Counted from the stretch's first letter, positions 1 through 11,137 are shown. The stretch: DNA of 64,000 nucleotides from Trichosphaerium sp. ATCC 40318 (GCA_038496445.1 JALMLS010000074.1:124001-188000); one strand, 5' to 3'. A program made the numbers and translations. Notes: generated by a model not told the origin, from the letters alone.

Positions 1-1
1 G

Positions 2-340
2 CCGTGGAAGAAGTTTATGGCATTTTTCGACGACCAACAACTCCGTTGGAGTGTTTTCAACATTAGGTATAAAACAAACGATGGAGGTATCAGAGAGAGG
101 TTCGCTGTCCTCAGGTGGGTTCCAGATAAGCTTACAAGGTCTACTCACAAAGAAACAATCCGTGTGAAGTCAAGTGGAGTGATGTTTGGATCAAAAATCC
201 AAGGACGTGCAACAGATGATGCAGCTATTAAAGTACAAGCAAATGACCAAGGTGATCTTGAGCTTGATAATATTATGGAGATAATTACAAAGCGTGATAG
301 AGATCCAATGGATCCTTCAAGCATTGACTATCTAAGATAA
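2..340 (+). CDS. Coactosin-like ADF-H domain protein, 3' part
   Basis: This is the last exon of a gene cut by the left edge of the window. The frame is open from base 2 and runs through the ATG at 17, so that ATG is internal. The protein has the second half of an ADF-homology domain: a strand-rich AVLRWVPDKL segment like the ALITWIGE strand of coactosin, a basic Thr/Ser stretch (KLTRSTHKETIR), and a C-terminal acidic helix ending in DPSSIDYLR. In the family, coactosin binds F-actin and counters capping in the cytoplasm. The length from this point to the end fits coactosin (about 145 residues) rather than cofilin or twinfilin. The N-terminal half lies outside the window, so residues there cannot be checked. 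Another ADF-H family member such as a drebrin-like protein is possible. Confidence 0.75.
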   Translation, partial: PWKKFMAFFDDQQLRWSVFNIRYKTNDGGIRERFAVLRWVPDKLTRSTHKETIRVKSSGVMFGSKIQGRATDDAAIKVQANDQGDLELDNIMEIITKRDRDPMDPSSIDYLR

Positions 341-774
341 ACAAAAGACGACAAAACTTGTTTTTTTTTAAATGCTTGTAAGTTGGCACACGTGTCAACC
401 ATCGTGTCAACCATCATAATAAAATGACCCAAAACTCTTTATAATTTGCTTCGTTTTTACTTTGACAAGAGGTTATAGTCACGGCGTATGAGAGCGTATT
501 CTCTAAAAGAGTAAAGTTAAAATGAAATCTTGTTTTTTTTAAACTTTACTGTCACGTGCTTGCCTAGCAATGATCATACGCTTGTTGGAATATTTCCACA
601 GACATAAATGTGATGCCTATGTTATCACTCACAGCCAGTTTGAAGTACTAGTTTGGCCTGTGCGAAAAATTTGAAATTTCTGGATGTAAACTTGTTGATG
701 AGTAATCGAGAATTCTGCAGACCTGTAATCCCTTTTCATATTTCGTGCTAATAACCCATTTCCACACTAATACT
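341..774. other. Intergenic, no gene seen
   Basis: No convincing coding frame is present. The stretch holds T-runs (360-369 and 532-540) and two CACGTG hexamers near 391 and 554. It separates two plus-strand genes. Confidence 0.5.
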
Positions 775-1653
775 ATGCGCGCACGAGCAAGTCAAGCACG
801 CCGTGAAGATGCCGAAGAGTTAGAGAAACCGACAAATTTCATTGGAGATATTGTGTTCGATACGCCTATTGAGACGGAACAAGAGGAAACAACTGCAAAC
901 CAAAACGAGCAAAACGAGGAAGAAATTACCCAACCGGAAAACAAAAAGGCCGTTGTGCGTCCACAGACGTCCACGCTATCAACCCTTAGTGCTAGAATTA
1001 AAACAGCACTTCGTTTACAAAGAACAACATTCAAAGGTGTAGAAGGATACATAGCTGGGACAGAGTGCGTTTAAGCTTCTGTCGGAACCACTAACAGTTA
1101 TTTTGCGTAGATACATTACAGCCGTACTTCACATCGAAGAAGACCTGCCAAACGGCCCTTATTGCGTAGTACTCCAACGTGACCCTCCTCTTGTAAACGC
1201 CCGAGAATCTGTTTCTCGATTAACAGTGAGGTGCGTCAATTCCTGCTTCACACGCTACCAAACGCGTCTACTAATCATAAAACAAAGGCTTGGGTGCTCT
1301 GGTGAAAGTACTGTCGAACAGCTAACTGACGCTATGGTCCTCGTTATTGAACAGCAAGCTCTATCTCCGGCAATGCGTACGCTTTCATCGGCTTATTCAT
1401 TTGCTCTGCGGAATTCGAACTAAAACCGTTAAACGTGCTTCCAGCAATTCCTTCAATTCGTTCAATGAGTTAATTAGCTGTATGCTTAGGCGACAGGCGG
1501 TTTATTGGATGTGATGTTTCTCAAATACACTACAAAGGTTCTCCAGTACCTGTTCTTGGCACTGTTGGTGCTTTAGGCTTCAAACATAACGATGCACTCG
1601 AAGGGCGTGTACGCGCTTACAAACACCCACGTTTGAGGAGCTCAGCGAAGTAA
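775..1653 (+). CDS. Unrecognised spliced protein
   Basis: I do not recognise this protein. The first ATG is at 775 and opens an acidic, Glu/Gln/Asn-rich N-terminus (residues about 10-60) followed by a basic helix (ARIKTALRLQRTTFK). A phase-consistent model joins 775-1036, 1122-1376, 1445-1468 and 1490-1653 into about 234 residues ending in HPRLRSSAK. The last exon (DRRFIGCDVSQIHYKGSP) is a clear open segment, and the second exon contains a Cys-containing segment (RCVNSCFTRYQTRL). In this model one intron is only 21 bp, shorter than the rest in this window, so the internal exon borders are weak. It could also be a decayed gene with frameshifts. Nothing in the sequence indicates a function. Confidence 0.4.
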
Positions 1654-1904
1654 CGGTTGAACCCAAATAAGAATCAACAATTTTTTTTTGTAGATTCGAC
1701 AAATTGTAAATTTAGTAAGTGGTGAAAGAAGCCGCCAAGACGTTAATGGCATGGATAGTATCATAGCAGTTAGAGGAGCGTAATTGCGGTGAATAAAATT
1801 GTGCTATGAGAAAGTTAAGATTTACTTTGTTTGACCTCAGCTGTCTTTTTAAGATTTGATTGTCTACGTAGTCAGATGTATTGTGTAATGACGTAATAAA
1901 CGGT

Positions 1905-3530
1905 ATGGGGAGTAAAGTAGGACAATCGAGTGTGCTTTTTACAGTATGTTTACTGGGTTCTTGGATGATACTTAATATATCGTGCAATTTCTTCAATTGG
2001 TACCTATTTCAGCGTATTGGATGGCATTTCCCGATTTTATTGACAGCAATACACGGATTCGTTTGTATGAGCTATTACCTACTCGCTACCAAGTTTGTAC
2101 GTGTCATAACTGTTCAATCTGCTAACGAGATGATAGAGACTAGTAGGACTTAGATTTGAGACCGTCACACGCCGTTATTTTATACGGTTCATAGTACCAA
2201 GCGGTTTCATGCTCTGTAGTAAGCTGAATAACTAAAAAAGCTTTATCATGTTTTAAAACAACTTTTAGGTACCATTGCGCTAAACAACAGTGGCCTAGAT
2301 CATATAGACGTTGCTACAGCGCAAATAATAAAGTCGTTAACTCCTTTATTCACCGCCTTTTGTGCAATTTATCTACTGGGAAAGGTACGTGGTTTTGCGT
2401 TTTTTTTAAACGCAAAAACGAGAGCAAAAATTATCGAAAAGTTTTTCTTGAATACTTGACTCGTTTCATTGTTTTTGGATTTTTTTCGATTGTATAGACG
2501 CTCACTGTCGTTTTATTTCGAAAAAACAATGTAGTTGATTAATGTGTTTTCTATAGAAGCAGAGATTGGCTGTGTTTCCTTTGTTTCTTCTTTGTACAGC
2601 TGGTGTAATTTGTTCAACGAATTATGACAAGGATGCTTCAAATTCTGCTAAAGGAGTTGAAGGAAAGCCTAAAAATGTCTTCCTTGGTTCTTCGTTAGTT
2701 TTAGGATCATCTGTGGCTTTAGCACTTGTTATTACTCTGCAAGAGATGATATTAACGTCAAACACAGAGTTCACAAAGGTCAGTAATTTCTCCCCATTTT
2801 TGGGTTAAAACCACGTTTTTTTTTGAATCATTTTCGAGTTTTCATTCTGGCCATTGATCATCGACATGAGTCTTTTTTAACAACCTCAACTCGTGGCTAT
2901 TTGCATTACGTATATTTCGCTTCTAAAGTTGTCATAAAACGCAGTACATTGACCTTTCGCTTTTTTTCTTACTTTATTCAGAAGAAATTTTCTTTCTTTT
3001 CTTTTTAGTTTATTTGTCATTAGGTCAAGAGATTACATCCTTTGTCGCTTGTATTTTATACTACGCCAGTAGAGGTACGTTTTTTTTTGAATTCTATTGG
3101 ACTATTTAAACACGTGAAGTTAATGATCTAAAAATAGTTATGTGCTTTGATTCCTGCTACTTTTTTCTTTGAAATATCAGAATGGAAAACACGTCAACAA
3201 TCTGATCTTTCCTTCTATTTTCTTGGTTTTATTCTTATATTAAATGCTACAGCTGTTTTCTTACTAAGATTTGTACAAAATACTGTCATCAAGCATACTT
3301 CTGGTCTTTCTTTGACTGTTTTCTCTCAAGTCAAATTTATCATAATTATTTGTATCTCTGCTTTGAGCAGATCTTATCGTCTTACTTTGCTTCGTTGTTT
3401 TGGACTTGTTTTACTTACTATGGGTACATCTATATATGGGTTATTAAAGTTGATTGATAAAAAGAAAGAACACAAGAAGGATGACAATAAAAAAACTGTA
3501 ATTGTAAAAAATAAGCTTGTAAGGCTTTAA
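1905..3530 (+). CDS. Triose-phosphate/nucleotide-sugar transporter family protein
   Basis: This multi-pass membrane protein belongs to the drug/metabolite transporter superfamily (TPT/SLC35E type), whose members exchange sugar phosphates or nucleotide sugars across Golgi, ER or plastid membranes. The six-exon model is 1905-2092, 2154-2218, 2269-2384, 2557-2778, 3024-3074 and 3138-3530, giving about 344 residues, normal for the family. Evidence includes the first helix with NISCNFFNWYLFQ, the RRYFIRFIVP linker, the family signature IIKSLTPLFTAF, the YTTPVE segment, and the last helices ending in a Lys-rich tail (KKKEHKKDD). That Lys-rich tail could act as an ER or Golgi retrieval signal (inference). 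The first ATG in frame is 1905. The exon 1 donor is either 2093 or 2097. The introns after 2384 and 3074 start with GTACGT. Substrate cannot be read from the sequence. Confidence 0.85.
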
Positions 3531-3935
3531 AAAATAATGAAATAGTAGTGTTCTTGTTTTGTACTTTATCAGTTTTAGATATCACTTTTGTCTTTTTCTT
3601 TTACCCACACAAGTGCCACAAGCCGCTTTATCATTGCATACAGCCTTATTCTGTAAAAAGACTGAGTGGTCATCTAGATATTACCACTGTTCGGAATATT
3701 AGAAGTGATACTAATTGCTGCCACTGTAAATACACTAGGAATTTACCAAATGCAATTCCGGGACCAGTCTGTTTTTTACAGACCTTGAAGAAACATACAA
3801 TATTCAACATGCCTCGTACAAAGGTACAATGTTGGATTTTTTGAACATTGTTGTTTATTTTGATTGATTGTTTTCTGTTAGACTAAACAATAACCTTTAA
3901 GAAAATATCTATAATCCAACCAAATACACAACCTC
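3531..3935. other. Gap between convergent genes
   Basis: This lies between the 3' ends of the transporter gene and the minus-strand membrane protein gene. A plus-strand open frame of about 98 codons (3548-3844) has several Cys and His residues but no ATG at its beginning and no family resemblance, so I do not call it a gene. Confidence 0.4.
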
Positions 3936-5630
3936 TCACAGGGTCATCGCAATTACTATGGGCAATATTACTAAAATAACCCACGATATACCTGTTCGAG
4001 ATATACTCGCTGAACAAGTATCTTTGAAATTTAATAAAACTGAAAGACTTGTTGCACTGTATTCTGAGTTAGCGATACCAATACCGTTGCATTGATCTGT
4101 TGAGGTTGCTCTTATTTCTGAGAATGTAGATTCAATACACGTGTACTTAAATAATTCTATTCTCTTGCCATCTAAAATAGCGTTTGCATCAACTTCTATC
4201 TCAAGGTTTCCGTCACCAGCAATCAAGCATCCTTTCGTTGTTTAGAAAGTGATACCTTGTGATTTATTTCGTACCTGTTACTGTGATTACAGTATCTTGT
4301 GTAATCTGGAGTGTACTGTTATTGGTAAGTGTAAGGTTTCCCACAATTGTTGTTGCCTCAATGAAAGCAATATCCGAAATAACAACCAAATCTGTCTATT
4401 GCGAAACAATTACTTCCCACAAGTAGAATGTCTTTAAGGTACTTTAGGTGGTTTTGTAGGCGGTCTTGTTGGTGAAGCAGTGGTAGTTGGAACAGGTGTA
4501 GGAGGATATGTTGGACAGTGAAGTATTTCTTGAACTAAATTGAATAGTGAGAAGAGAAATACAAAGTTGACATGTACCATTATTAAACATATTTGCGAAC
4601 ACGTCGAGTGATACAGGATTGAAGAACAGATCTTGTGAGAACATAGTCCCATCTCCAATAAGTATAACTTTACCCATCCCCCACTTTACTTCTATTATCG
4701 CTGGAACAACTGAATCATGTTCATGAGAAGCAAGAATCTGATATGTCAAGTTTGTGTTCGAGCTGAATTTAAAAGCAACTGTTTTATAACAATTAGTACA
4801 TGTGTACGACTGAAAGGATGAAATGGTACATACCAGAACCTCCCTCTATTATTAGTCGATCTCCTATAGTATAATTTTGAAACAAGGGATGATCGTCTAC
4901 CAACATGTACACCTTCAAAAAACCAATGTTAGATTTTTACCAGTAAACAACAAAAAAAAAGTTGTACGTGATGGACGTCCGTAGCTGTATCATGGTAGTC
5001 GCTTGCTAGTAAATCTACGTTTTGTAATAGTAAATTTAACTGTTTATAAGGAGCATCACGTTGTCACGTGGTACCTGGGAATAGTTTATCGCAATAACTT
5101 TGGTCTTTTCTGTCACACATGATGTAGGCTAGTTTACCTTGAGAAATCCAATCCAGAATGACAGATGTTTCCCCATCTCGTTCGTTCATAACTCCAGTAA
5201 CAAGTATATCTTCATTAGTTGTTAAAAATTGAGTGGTAATGTCCTCGGATAGAATGACAGTGTGGTTGGTGTTTACTAACAAAAAACACATTTAGTAAGC
5301 AACTTTTGTAAATACAGCTTTCTCATACTTAGTTCGTCTCTTGCAAATGCAAACGCTGAGCCACCAAAACTCCACCTGAATCGATCACTGTTCGCATAAG
5401 CATCCCTACAAACGTTGTAAATTAATTAATTGCTAACAAGCAGATACAAAAAACCAGCATACGGTTAATGGAAATGTCAGTGTTGTAGTTAAATTGAAGT
5501 ACCTTTCTGCTGAAGGGCCTGCTACTCTCAAACCCGACGCTTTTGGTAAAAGGGACAAAGTCGCCAATACTACTGTTATAAAACAGATGAAACGAAGTGA
5601 TTGCTCTCGTGTGTAGTTTAGGTTGTACAT
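3936..5630 (-). CDS. Secreted, membrane-anchored protein with Thr/Pro stalk
   Basis: The ATG at 5630 opens a basic leader and a hydrophobic signal segment (FICFITVVLATLSLLP). About eight exons follow in phase, most introns starting GTAC or GTATG. The ectodomain has a segment with RFRWSFGGSAFAFARDEL, then TTQFLTTNEDILVTGV, LDWISQGKLAYIMC and LLASDYHDTATDVHH. The last two resemble the GIFT/DUF4350-like fold of proteins that test for a filled binding site (inference). It continues with VKWGMGKVILIGDGTMFSQ and a Thr/Pro stalk (TYPPTPVPTTTASPTRPP). A region follows with short repeated strands (IVGNLTLTNNSTLQI, then AGDGNLEIEV) that could form a small beta-helix. The C-terminus (SWVILVILPIVIAMTL) is a terminal hydrophobic segment, either a tail anchor or a GPI-attachment signal. 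It is most likely a cell-surface protein; its ligand is unknown. Confidence 0.7.
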
Positions 5631-6568
5631 TATTGTTTTTTTGGTCAATTTTGTAGGACTTCAGTTGTAGGTTATAAAGGGCAGGGTTTATCTTAGTTAA
5701 TTCGGGAGCAAAGAATGCCAATACTTTATCACGTACATAAATAAATCTAGATTTACAAATCACGTGATACAACGACTTGCCTTAACTCCTTAAGCGCACT
5801 TTTTTGTGAATAACATTCTGTTGTCTGAAGGTAGGCAATAACAAATCTGTCGTGCCAGTGAGGTGATCTTGGATAACACTATTCATGTCTACAAAATCTT
5901 TTGAAACGGCTCGGCATTTAGCGGCTTGTTACCTTACGACACTTTGTACAGCAGTGGAGCGTCCATATTTGCAAATTCCATATTTTTGCTTCCATAGAAT
6001 TTATGTCCCAAGTCTTTTTTCGTTGGTCTCAAACAAATTTTGACTATGGTGTAGCTCTGTTACATCACTGCAAAACTGCGAAAATGAACCATGGAAACTT
6101 TTCTCCGCTTCGTAACAGTATACAGGTGAACTATTATAAGAACTACAGCATAGTCACTATTAATAATAAGAATTCTTGGGAGTACGTTGTATGTTGCAAA
6201 ACGGCTTGATGCTGACCAACAAATACCATCTATTTGTTCGAAAAGCAACTTACTTCTGACATGGTTGGTTTCGCGAGTATCACGAGCGCCGTTGTATGTT
6301 GCTGATATTGAGGCTATGTCTTTTAAGAAGGTGGCGACAAATATAAAAATACAGATATCTCTTACCCTTTCCACAGTACAACCAAGTCTTGACTCTTCGC
6401 TATGCTTCACAGTAATGGGTTATCTAAACAGCCATAATATCATGCGATGTTTACAAGTGGAGTTAAGTTCCAAAATTGGCAAAGAAAAAAGGGTCACAAA
6501 AATGTTGCAATTTGGAAACTCGTTGACTGTATGTAGTTTTATTTGAAGCAACCTACACGTCGCAAATT
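5631..6568. other. Intergenic between divergent genes
   Basis: This is the upstream space of both the minus-strand membrane protein and the plus-strand kinase. Open frames of about 100 codons exist on both strands (for example around 6060-6410), but none starts convincingly or resembles a known family. A CACGTG lies at about 5761. Confidence 0.4.
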
Positions 6569-8961
6569 ATGTTCTCAGGGCTTAACAAGATACAAGAAAA
6601 GCTTGAGGGCATTACAGATGTTCTTAAAGAGGGAGTTGCTAAGATTAAACAGCGTAAACACTTTGACGTTGGTTCTAAGCGCTACAAGAACAAGAAAATC
6701 GTTGCAGAAGGTAAATGATAAATCGGAGTACAAAACTCAAAATTCTAGGTGGGTTCGGGTTTGTACACCTCACAGAAGATGAGAAAGGAGCCGAATACGC
6801 CGTAAAACGAATTATTATACAAGACACGGAACGTTTAAATATGGTGAAGCAAGAAGTAGAAATAATGGTATGAAACGCTTGTTTACAACAAGTGTTACGT
6901 TTTTCCCTTCACAACGAGCGAAAAGTGGAAAAAATAAGATTAGACGCCATTAATCTTATTTACCACGCGTAAAACGCTCTTTACAATTACTTTCGCGTGC
7001 ATTCTTATTTTCTTTTAATAAAAAATAGCGTGCTCTCCCAATTCATCCTAACTTGGTGCGGCTGTATGGCGCCTGTACAACAAAAATAAAGGAGCGTATG
7101 AGAGAAGGATTAATAGTTATGGAATGGTGTCCGGGAGGTGCACTTATTGAAAGAGTGATAAACGCTACAGGTCCTATTGATGAACAGGAGGCAATGCAAA
7201 TCTTTTACCAAATAGCTACTGGTGTATCAATACTTCATGGACTTGAAAAGCCAATAATACATCGAGATATTAAATTAGAAGTACGTACAGTTAGCGACAA
7301 TGTTACTTACATTTAACATTTCAAGTTTTTTTTTCTTCTTTTTTTTTGGAAAATGTTGTTTGGTTTTTTCACTCGCTTACTCACCAATTAACTTGACTCA
7401 CAATATTTAGAATGTATTATTAAAAGATCATAAATTAAAGCTATGTGATTTCGGAAGTGCCACAATGAAACGTTACCTTCCAAATGAGAAAAACAGGTAA
7501 GATGTCATTATTTAATTTTTTTTTTTGAGAAATCAGAATGATTGATTTACACTTTGCTAAAACTCTTTCTTTCTAGAGGAGCTATTGAAGAAGACATTCA
7601 AAAAAACACAACTATGGTAATGATATTTCAATAACACAGCCGTATTAACAATTAAATGTAGTCGTATAGACCACCAGAGATGGTTGATTTATACCTTGAC
7701 GAATGGATTGGAGAAAAAGTTGATGTATGGGCACTGGGATGTGTCTTATTCAAGTTACTCTATAGATTTGGTCCTTTCGAAGAAGGGAATAGGTTACAAA
7801 TTATAAACGCAAACTATGAGTATCCAAAAGATGATCCATACTCGAATACAATGCACAAACTCATAGGCACGATTTTTATTAAGTTTTTGTAAATTCAAAA
7901 AAAAAAAATAACATTCTCCTTTAGGATACATGCTTGAGGCAAAAGTAAGCATAATTATTTACACGTGTTTTTCGCTGTAAGTATTAACAAATTCCTTGTC
8001 TTAGGTTAAAAAACGTCCAGATATATTCTCTATTGTAGCAGCCGTTGCGAAAAAGCTTGGCAAAAAGTACACTAAACCAACAAAAAAGGTAGTTACTTTT
8101 AACTCTTAAGACACTATATCATCAATTCTTACGACTTTTATTAGAATGCTGTACCTAAGCGAAATAAGCCAGCTTTTGTTGAAAAGGTTAAACATGCAGC
8201 TACTCCAGCAAACAGTCCACAAGTTGAGAGTTTTGCAAACTTTGCAGATTTTAATGCACCAGGTAATCTTTTCTTCGCTGTACTGTTCTAACAGTTCATT
8301 AGCTCCTTCTTCTTCAGAACCGCAACAATTCACTGATCCATTCGCCCTACCACAGACTCAACAAGAAGCTAATAATAGTACAAATAATACAACGGAAGAA
8401 AAGGTTCGAGTTCAGTGTCTCAACAAAGTTTCTTGCTCTGACATTTCCGTAGCCTCAAAATGATAGCCTTGTATCATTTGCATTTCCTACAAATAATTCC
8501 ACATCCACCAATGTTGCTACGCCTTCTGATGAAACAACTCAACAACACTCACAACAAAACGGATCATTTGATCCTTTTGGTGTTATGTCTAGTAATCCCG
8601 AAGTCACTTTTGAAGCATTCGCTACAGCAGATGAACCAACTACTTTTACTGCATCTAATTCATCTACAGACCCTTTCGCTGAGTTTTTCTCATCTCCTGC
8701 ACCAACAAACACAACTCAAACGATAACACAGCCACAAACCGTACGTTCAATTTCGTTAAACAAAAGAGTTTCTTAATATTTTCTTTGTAGTCTTCTCCGG
8801 TTGTCAGTAAATTACAGATAAAGAAAAAACCAATAGCAAGGCCTGTATCTCCCACATCTGGCTTAGATAACACAGAGCACCTAGAAACGTCAATGTCAAA
8901 CTTTAGTCTTGATGGGGATATGTTCGATTGTAAAGATACCAGCAAACCCACGTTTACGTGA
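6569..8961 (+). CDS. NAK-family (AAK1/BIKE/Ark1-like) protein kinase
   Basis: NAK kinases phosphorylate clathrin adaptor subunits and regulate endocytosis and actin. The ATG at 6569 starts MFSGLNKIQEKLEG; about ten exons follow. The kinase domain has a Gly-rich loop (IVAEGGFGFVHL), VAIK lysine in YAVKRI, catalytic loop HRDIKLE, DFG in LCDFGSAT, the APE-like SYRPPEM, and the lobe helix EKVDVWALGCVLFKLLY. HRDIK, CDFGSA and YRPPE together fit the NAK family. The tail is Ser/Thr/Gln/Asn-rich and has TDPFA, FDPFG and TDPFAEFF, which look like DPF motifs that bind the AP-2 alpha ear in other species. Introns after 7280 and 8740 start with GTACGT. The stop is TGA at 8959-8961; a GTGAGT overlapping it leaves open a further exon. 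All catalytic residues are present, so the kinase should be active. Confidence 0.9.
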
Positions 8962-9104
8962 GTTTCCTAAAAATAAAAACAATAAAAAAAAACCATGAAC
9001 AACTAACAGCGTTAGTCTCGTACAACTTACCAAGCGGTGTTTATAAGTAAATATAGTCATCATGATGATAAATAAATAAAGGAGTTAGTAGCTGCATGCA
9101 CAGG

Positions 9105-9153
9105 TTCTGGAACATTCCAGAATTCCAGACGGTGCAGAACTTCTGGAAAATTC
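9105..9153. promoter_or_regulatory. Heat-shock element cluster
   Basis: Four perfectly spaced units, TTC-nn-GAA-nn-TTC-nn-GAA, lie at 9105-9122. A second three-unit run, TTC-nn-GAA-nn-TTC, lies at 9141-9153. This is the binding pattern of heat-shock factor in eukaryotes. The nearest downstream gene on the plus strand is the F-box/LRR gene, about 720 bp away, so the target is not certain. Confidence 0.55.
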
Positions 9154-9710
9154 TGGTATTTCTAGTTCATCTGGAAAAGTATTTGTCAATAGAAAATTCC
9201 AAGTGCCACGTAATAAGTCAGTTAACAGAACAGACCCACCTTGCTTGTGAAGTCGTTGTATAACTTTAAATGGGTTTGTACAAGTCTTACATTAGAAAAA
9301 GGTAAGCCGGTGTATCGCGTTTGTCTGAAAATTGTGCAAGTGTGGGACCACTAATGCAAGCAGTAGAGGGCTCGGTTCGCTTTCGGTTGGGCTCGCCGCT
9401 TTGCTCGAGACAAGAACCCGCCCATTAGTGGGAATCTTTGGTTTTTCGAAAGTAACAAATTTGCCAGCCATGGCAATGTTCGGGCAAATGACTTAAAACA
9501 ACGTGTTAAGTTGTTGAGTGTACAGAATTCGCCCTACCAACAGCTGTAAATACTCCTAGTACATGGATAATTTCAAAACGTACGCATTAACATCAGGAAG
9601 TGCGCAATAGCCAGTAAAACAAAAAGAAAACTATTAAAACGCCACAGGCAAAGTATACACGTGTTTACAAACGTCACAGTATATTTTGTTGTTCACTTAA
9701 CAATTCAAGC

Positions 9711-9795
9711 GAAATGGGTTCGAATCACGTGTTGGCGCTTTCAACATTTTTTTTTGAGGAAGTTTGTCGCGTACTAACCACTACGCTATACAAAA
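9711..9795 (-). other. tRNA-like fragment (possible tRNA pseudogene)
   Basis: On the minus strand TAGCGTAGTGGTTAGTACGC (about 9788-9769) matches a eukaryotic tRNA D-arm and A box, including a GCG/CGC stem. About 50 bases on, GATTCGAACCC (9726-9716) resembles a T-loop/B box. The T-stem has mismatches and no acceptor stem can be formed, so it is not a working tRNA. A tRNA pseudogene or a tRNA-derived short repeat are the options. Confidence 0.3.
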
Positions 9796-9871
9796 CGTAT
9801 TAACACACTCACTCTGGAGTATGGTGGAACCTTATACGACAAGTTAATCCCAGCTAACTTTGATTAGTTTC

Positions 9872-11137
9872 ATGGAGGGTGACACGAACTTGTTACACCT
9901 TCCAACAGAGATGCTTGCATTCATACTCATGTATACTAGTATATCAAGATTTAGTGTAGCACAGACATGTACAAGGCTATCATCTATAATCCACGACATA
10001 ATTGGATACGTCCACATAAAGGTTACAAGCGACGAATACAATATAAAAAGAATAAGCCAATCAAAAGGTATTCTGAAGAATACTCTTATCAAACTCCGTT
10101 CAGGGTTATATCAGGGTATCACACCACTTAATGATGTGCTTTGTAACCTAGTAGGAGTAAAGAAAATCAACCTTAAAGATTTTGCAATGAAAGACGAGGA
10201 TTTAAAGTTTATAGCTGGTGTTCATACGATTTACTTAAATAGAACATTTTTAAGAGATGAAGGTGTTAAGCCGTTGGCTGGAGTACATTTTATTGATCTT
10301 ACAGAGACTTATATAACTGATAAAGGTATTGAGTATCTTGTCGGCGTACATACGATTATACTGAATAACACAGCTGTGACGGATAATGGAATGAAACTGT
10401 TAAGTGGTGTTCACACAATAAGTCTTGATTGTACAAAAATAACAGATGAAGGTCTTGCTTCTCTTTCTGGAGTTCATAGTATAAGTCTTCAAATGACTAA
10501 TGTCACAGATGATGGTATTAAACTACTTAAAGGCATTCAAGAGATAAACTTAGGCTATTGTGATGTGACAGACGAAGGTGTAAAACATCTGTCTGGCGTT
10601 CACACACTTAATCTTTCAAACACAAACATCACTGACAGATGTATCAAATACCTATCTGGCGTCCATACCATTAACCTACAATGTACAAAAATAACTGATC
10701 AAGGTCTTAAAGACCTTGTAGGTGTTCATAGCTTAAACATTAGTGAATGTTACTTAGTCTCAGATGAAGGTATTAAGCTTCATGCAGGAATTCATACTAT
10801 AAATATTTCAAAAACAAGAGTAACAGATGTTGGTATCAAAGCTCTTTCTGGTGTTCATAGTATTAATTTAAATTACACTGACATTACAGATGAAGGTGTA
10901 AAAGCGCTTGCTGGAGTACATATAGCTGATATGAAATCAACAAAAGTGAGTGATGAAGGGATTAAGGCGTTGGTTGGAATTCATACATTACACATACGAG
11001 ATTGTCCTTTAGTCACTGATGACGGTGTTAGTGCACTTGTTGGTATTGATACCATTGAAATAGCTGGTACAAGCATAACTCTGGAGGGTGTTGAGATGCT
11101 TAAAAAACTTGGCGCATACCAGGTTTGGGTGTATTAA
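9872..11137 (+). CDS. F-box protein with 15 leucine-rich repeats, single exon
   Basis: The gene is intronless, 421 residues from the ATG at 9872. Residues about 5-40 look like an F-box (LLHLPTEMLAFILMYTSI, then CTRLSSIIHD), which in other proteins binds Skp1 and links a substrate to an SCF ubiquitin ligase. The rest is a regular array of about 15 repeats of 21 residues (two are 22) of the form L-x-GVHTI-x-L-x-x-T-x-ITDEGIK-x, a short LRR class. The array closes with a divergent cap (LKKLGAYQVWVY). LRR arrays of this kind bind protein partners. The absence of introns is unusual beside intron-rich neighbours. Similar F-box/LRR genes are known in amoeba-infecting giant viruses and their hosts, so exchange or retroposition are possible. 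The heat-shock elements at 9105-9153 lie upstream. Confidence 0.85.
   Translation: MEGDTNLLHLPTEMLAFILMYTSISRFSVAQTCTRLSSIIHDIIGYVHIKVTSDEYNIKRISQSKGILKNTLIKLRSGLYQGITPLNDVLCNLVGVKKINLKDFAMKDEDLKFIAGVHTIYLNRTFLRDEGVKPLAGVHFIDLTETYITDKGIEYLVGVHTIILNNTAVTDNGMKLLSGVHTISLDCTKITDEGLASLSGVHSISLQMTNVTDDGIKLLKGIQEINLGYCDVTDEGVKHLSGVHTLNLSNTNITDRCIKYLSGVHTINLQCTKITDQGLKDLVGVHSLNISECYLVSDEGIKLHAGIHTINISKTRVTDVGIKALSGVHSINLNYTDITDEGVKALAGVHIADMKSTKVSDEGIKALVGIHTLHIRDCPLVTDDGVSALVGIDTIEIAGTSITLEGVEMLKKLGAYQVWVY

Larger units (their letters stand above)
8962..9871. other. Intergenic with HSE cluster and tRNA-like fragment
   Basis: No protein gene is visible. The stretch contains a cluster of alternating TTC/GAA units (9105-9153), a GC-richer patch around 9365-9425, CACGTG near 9659 and 9726, and a tRNA-like fragment at 9711-9795. 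It precedes the F-box/LRR gene. Confidence 0.55.

Noticed and set aside
3548-3844. Cys/His-rich plus-strand frame after the transporter gene
   Set aside because: It has no ATG at its beginning, no splice context and no family pattern; it probably lies in the 3' flank.
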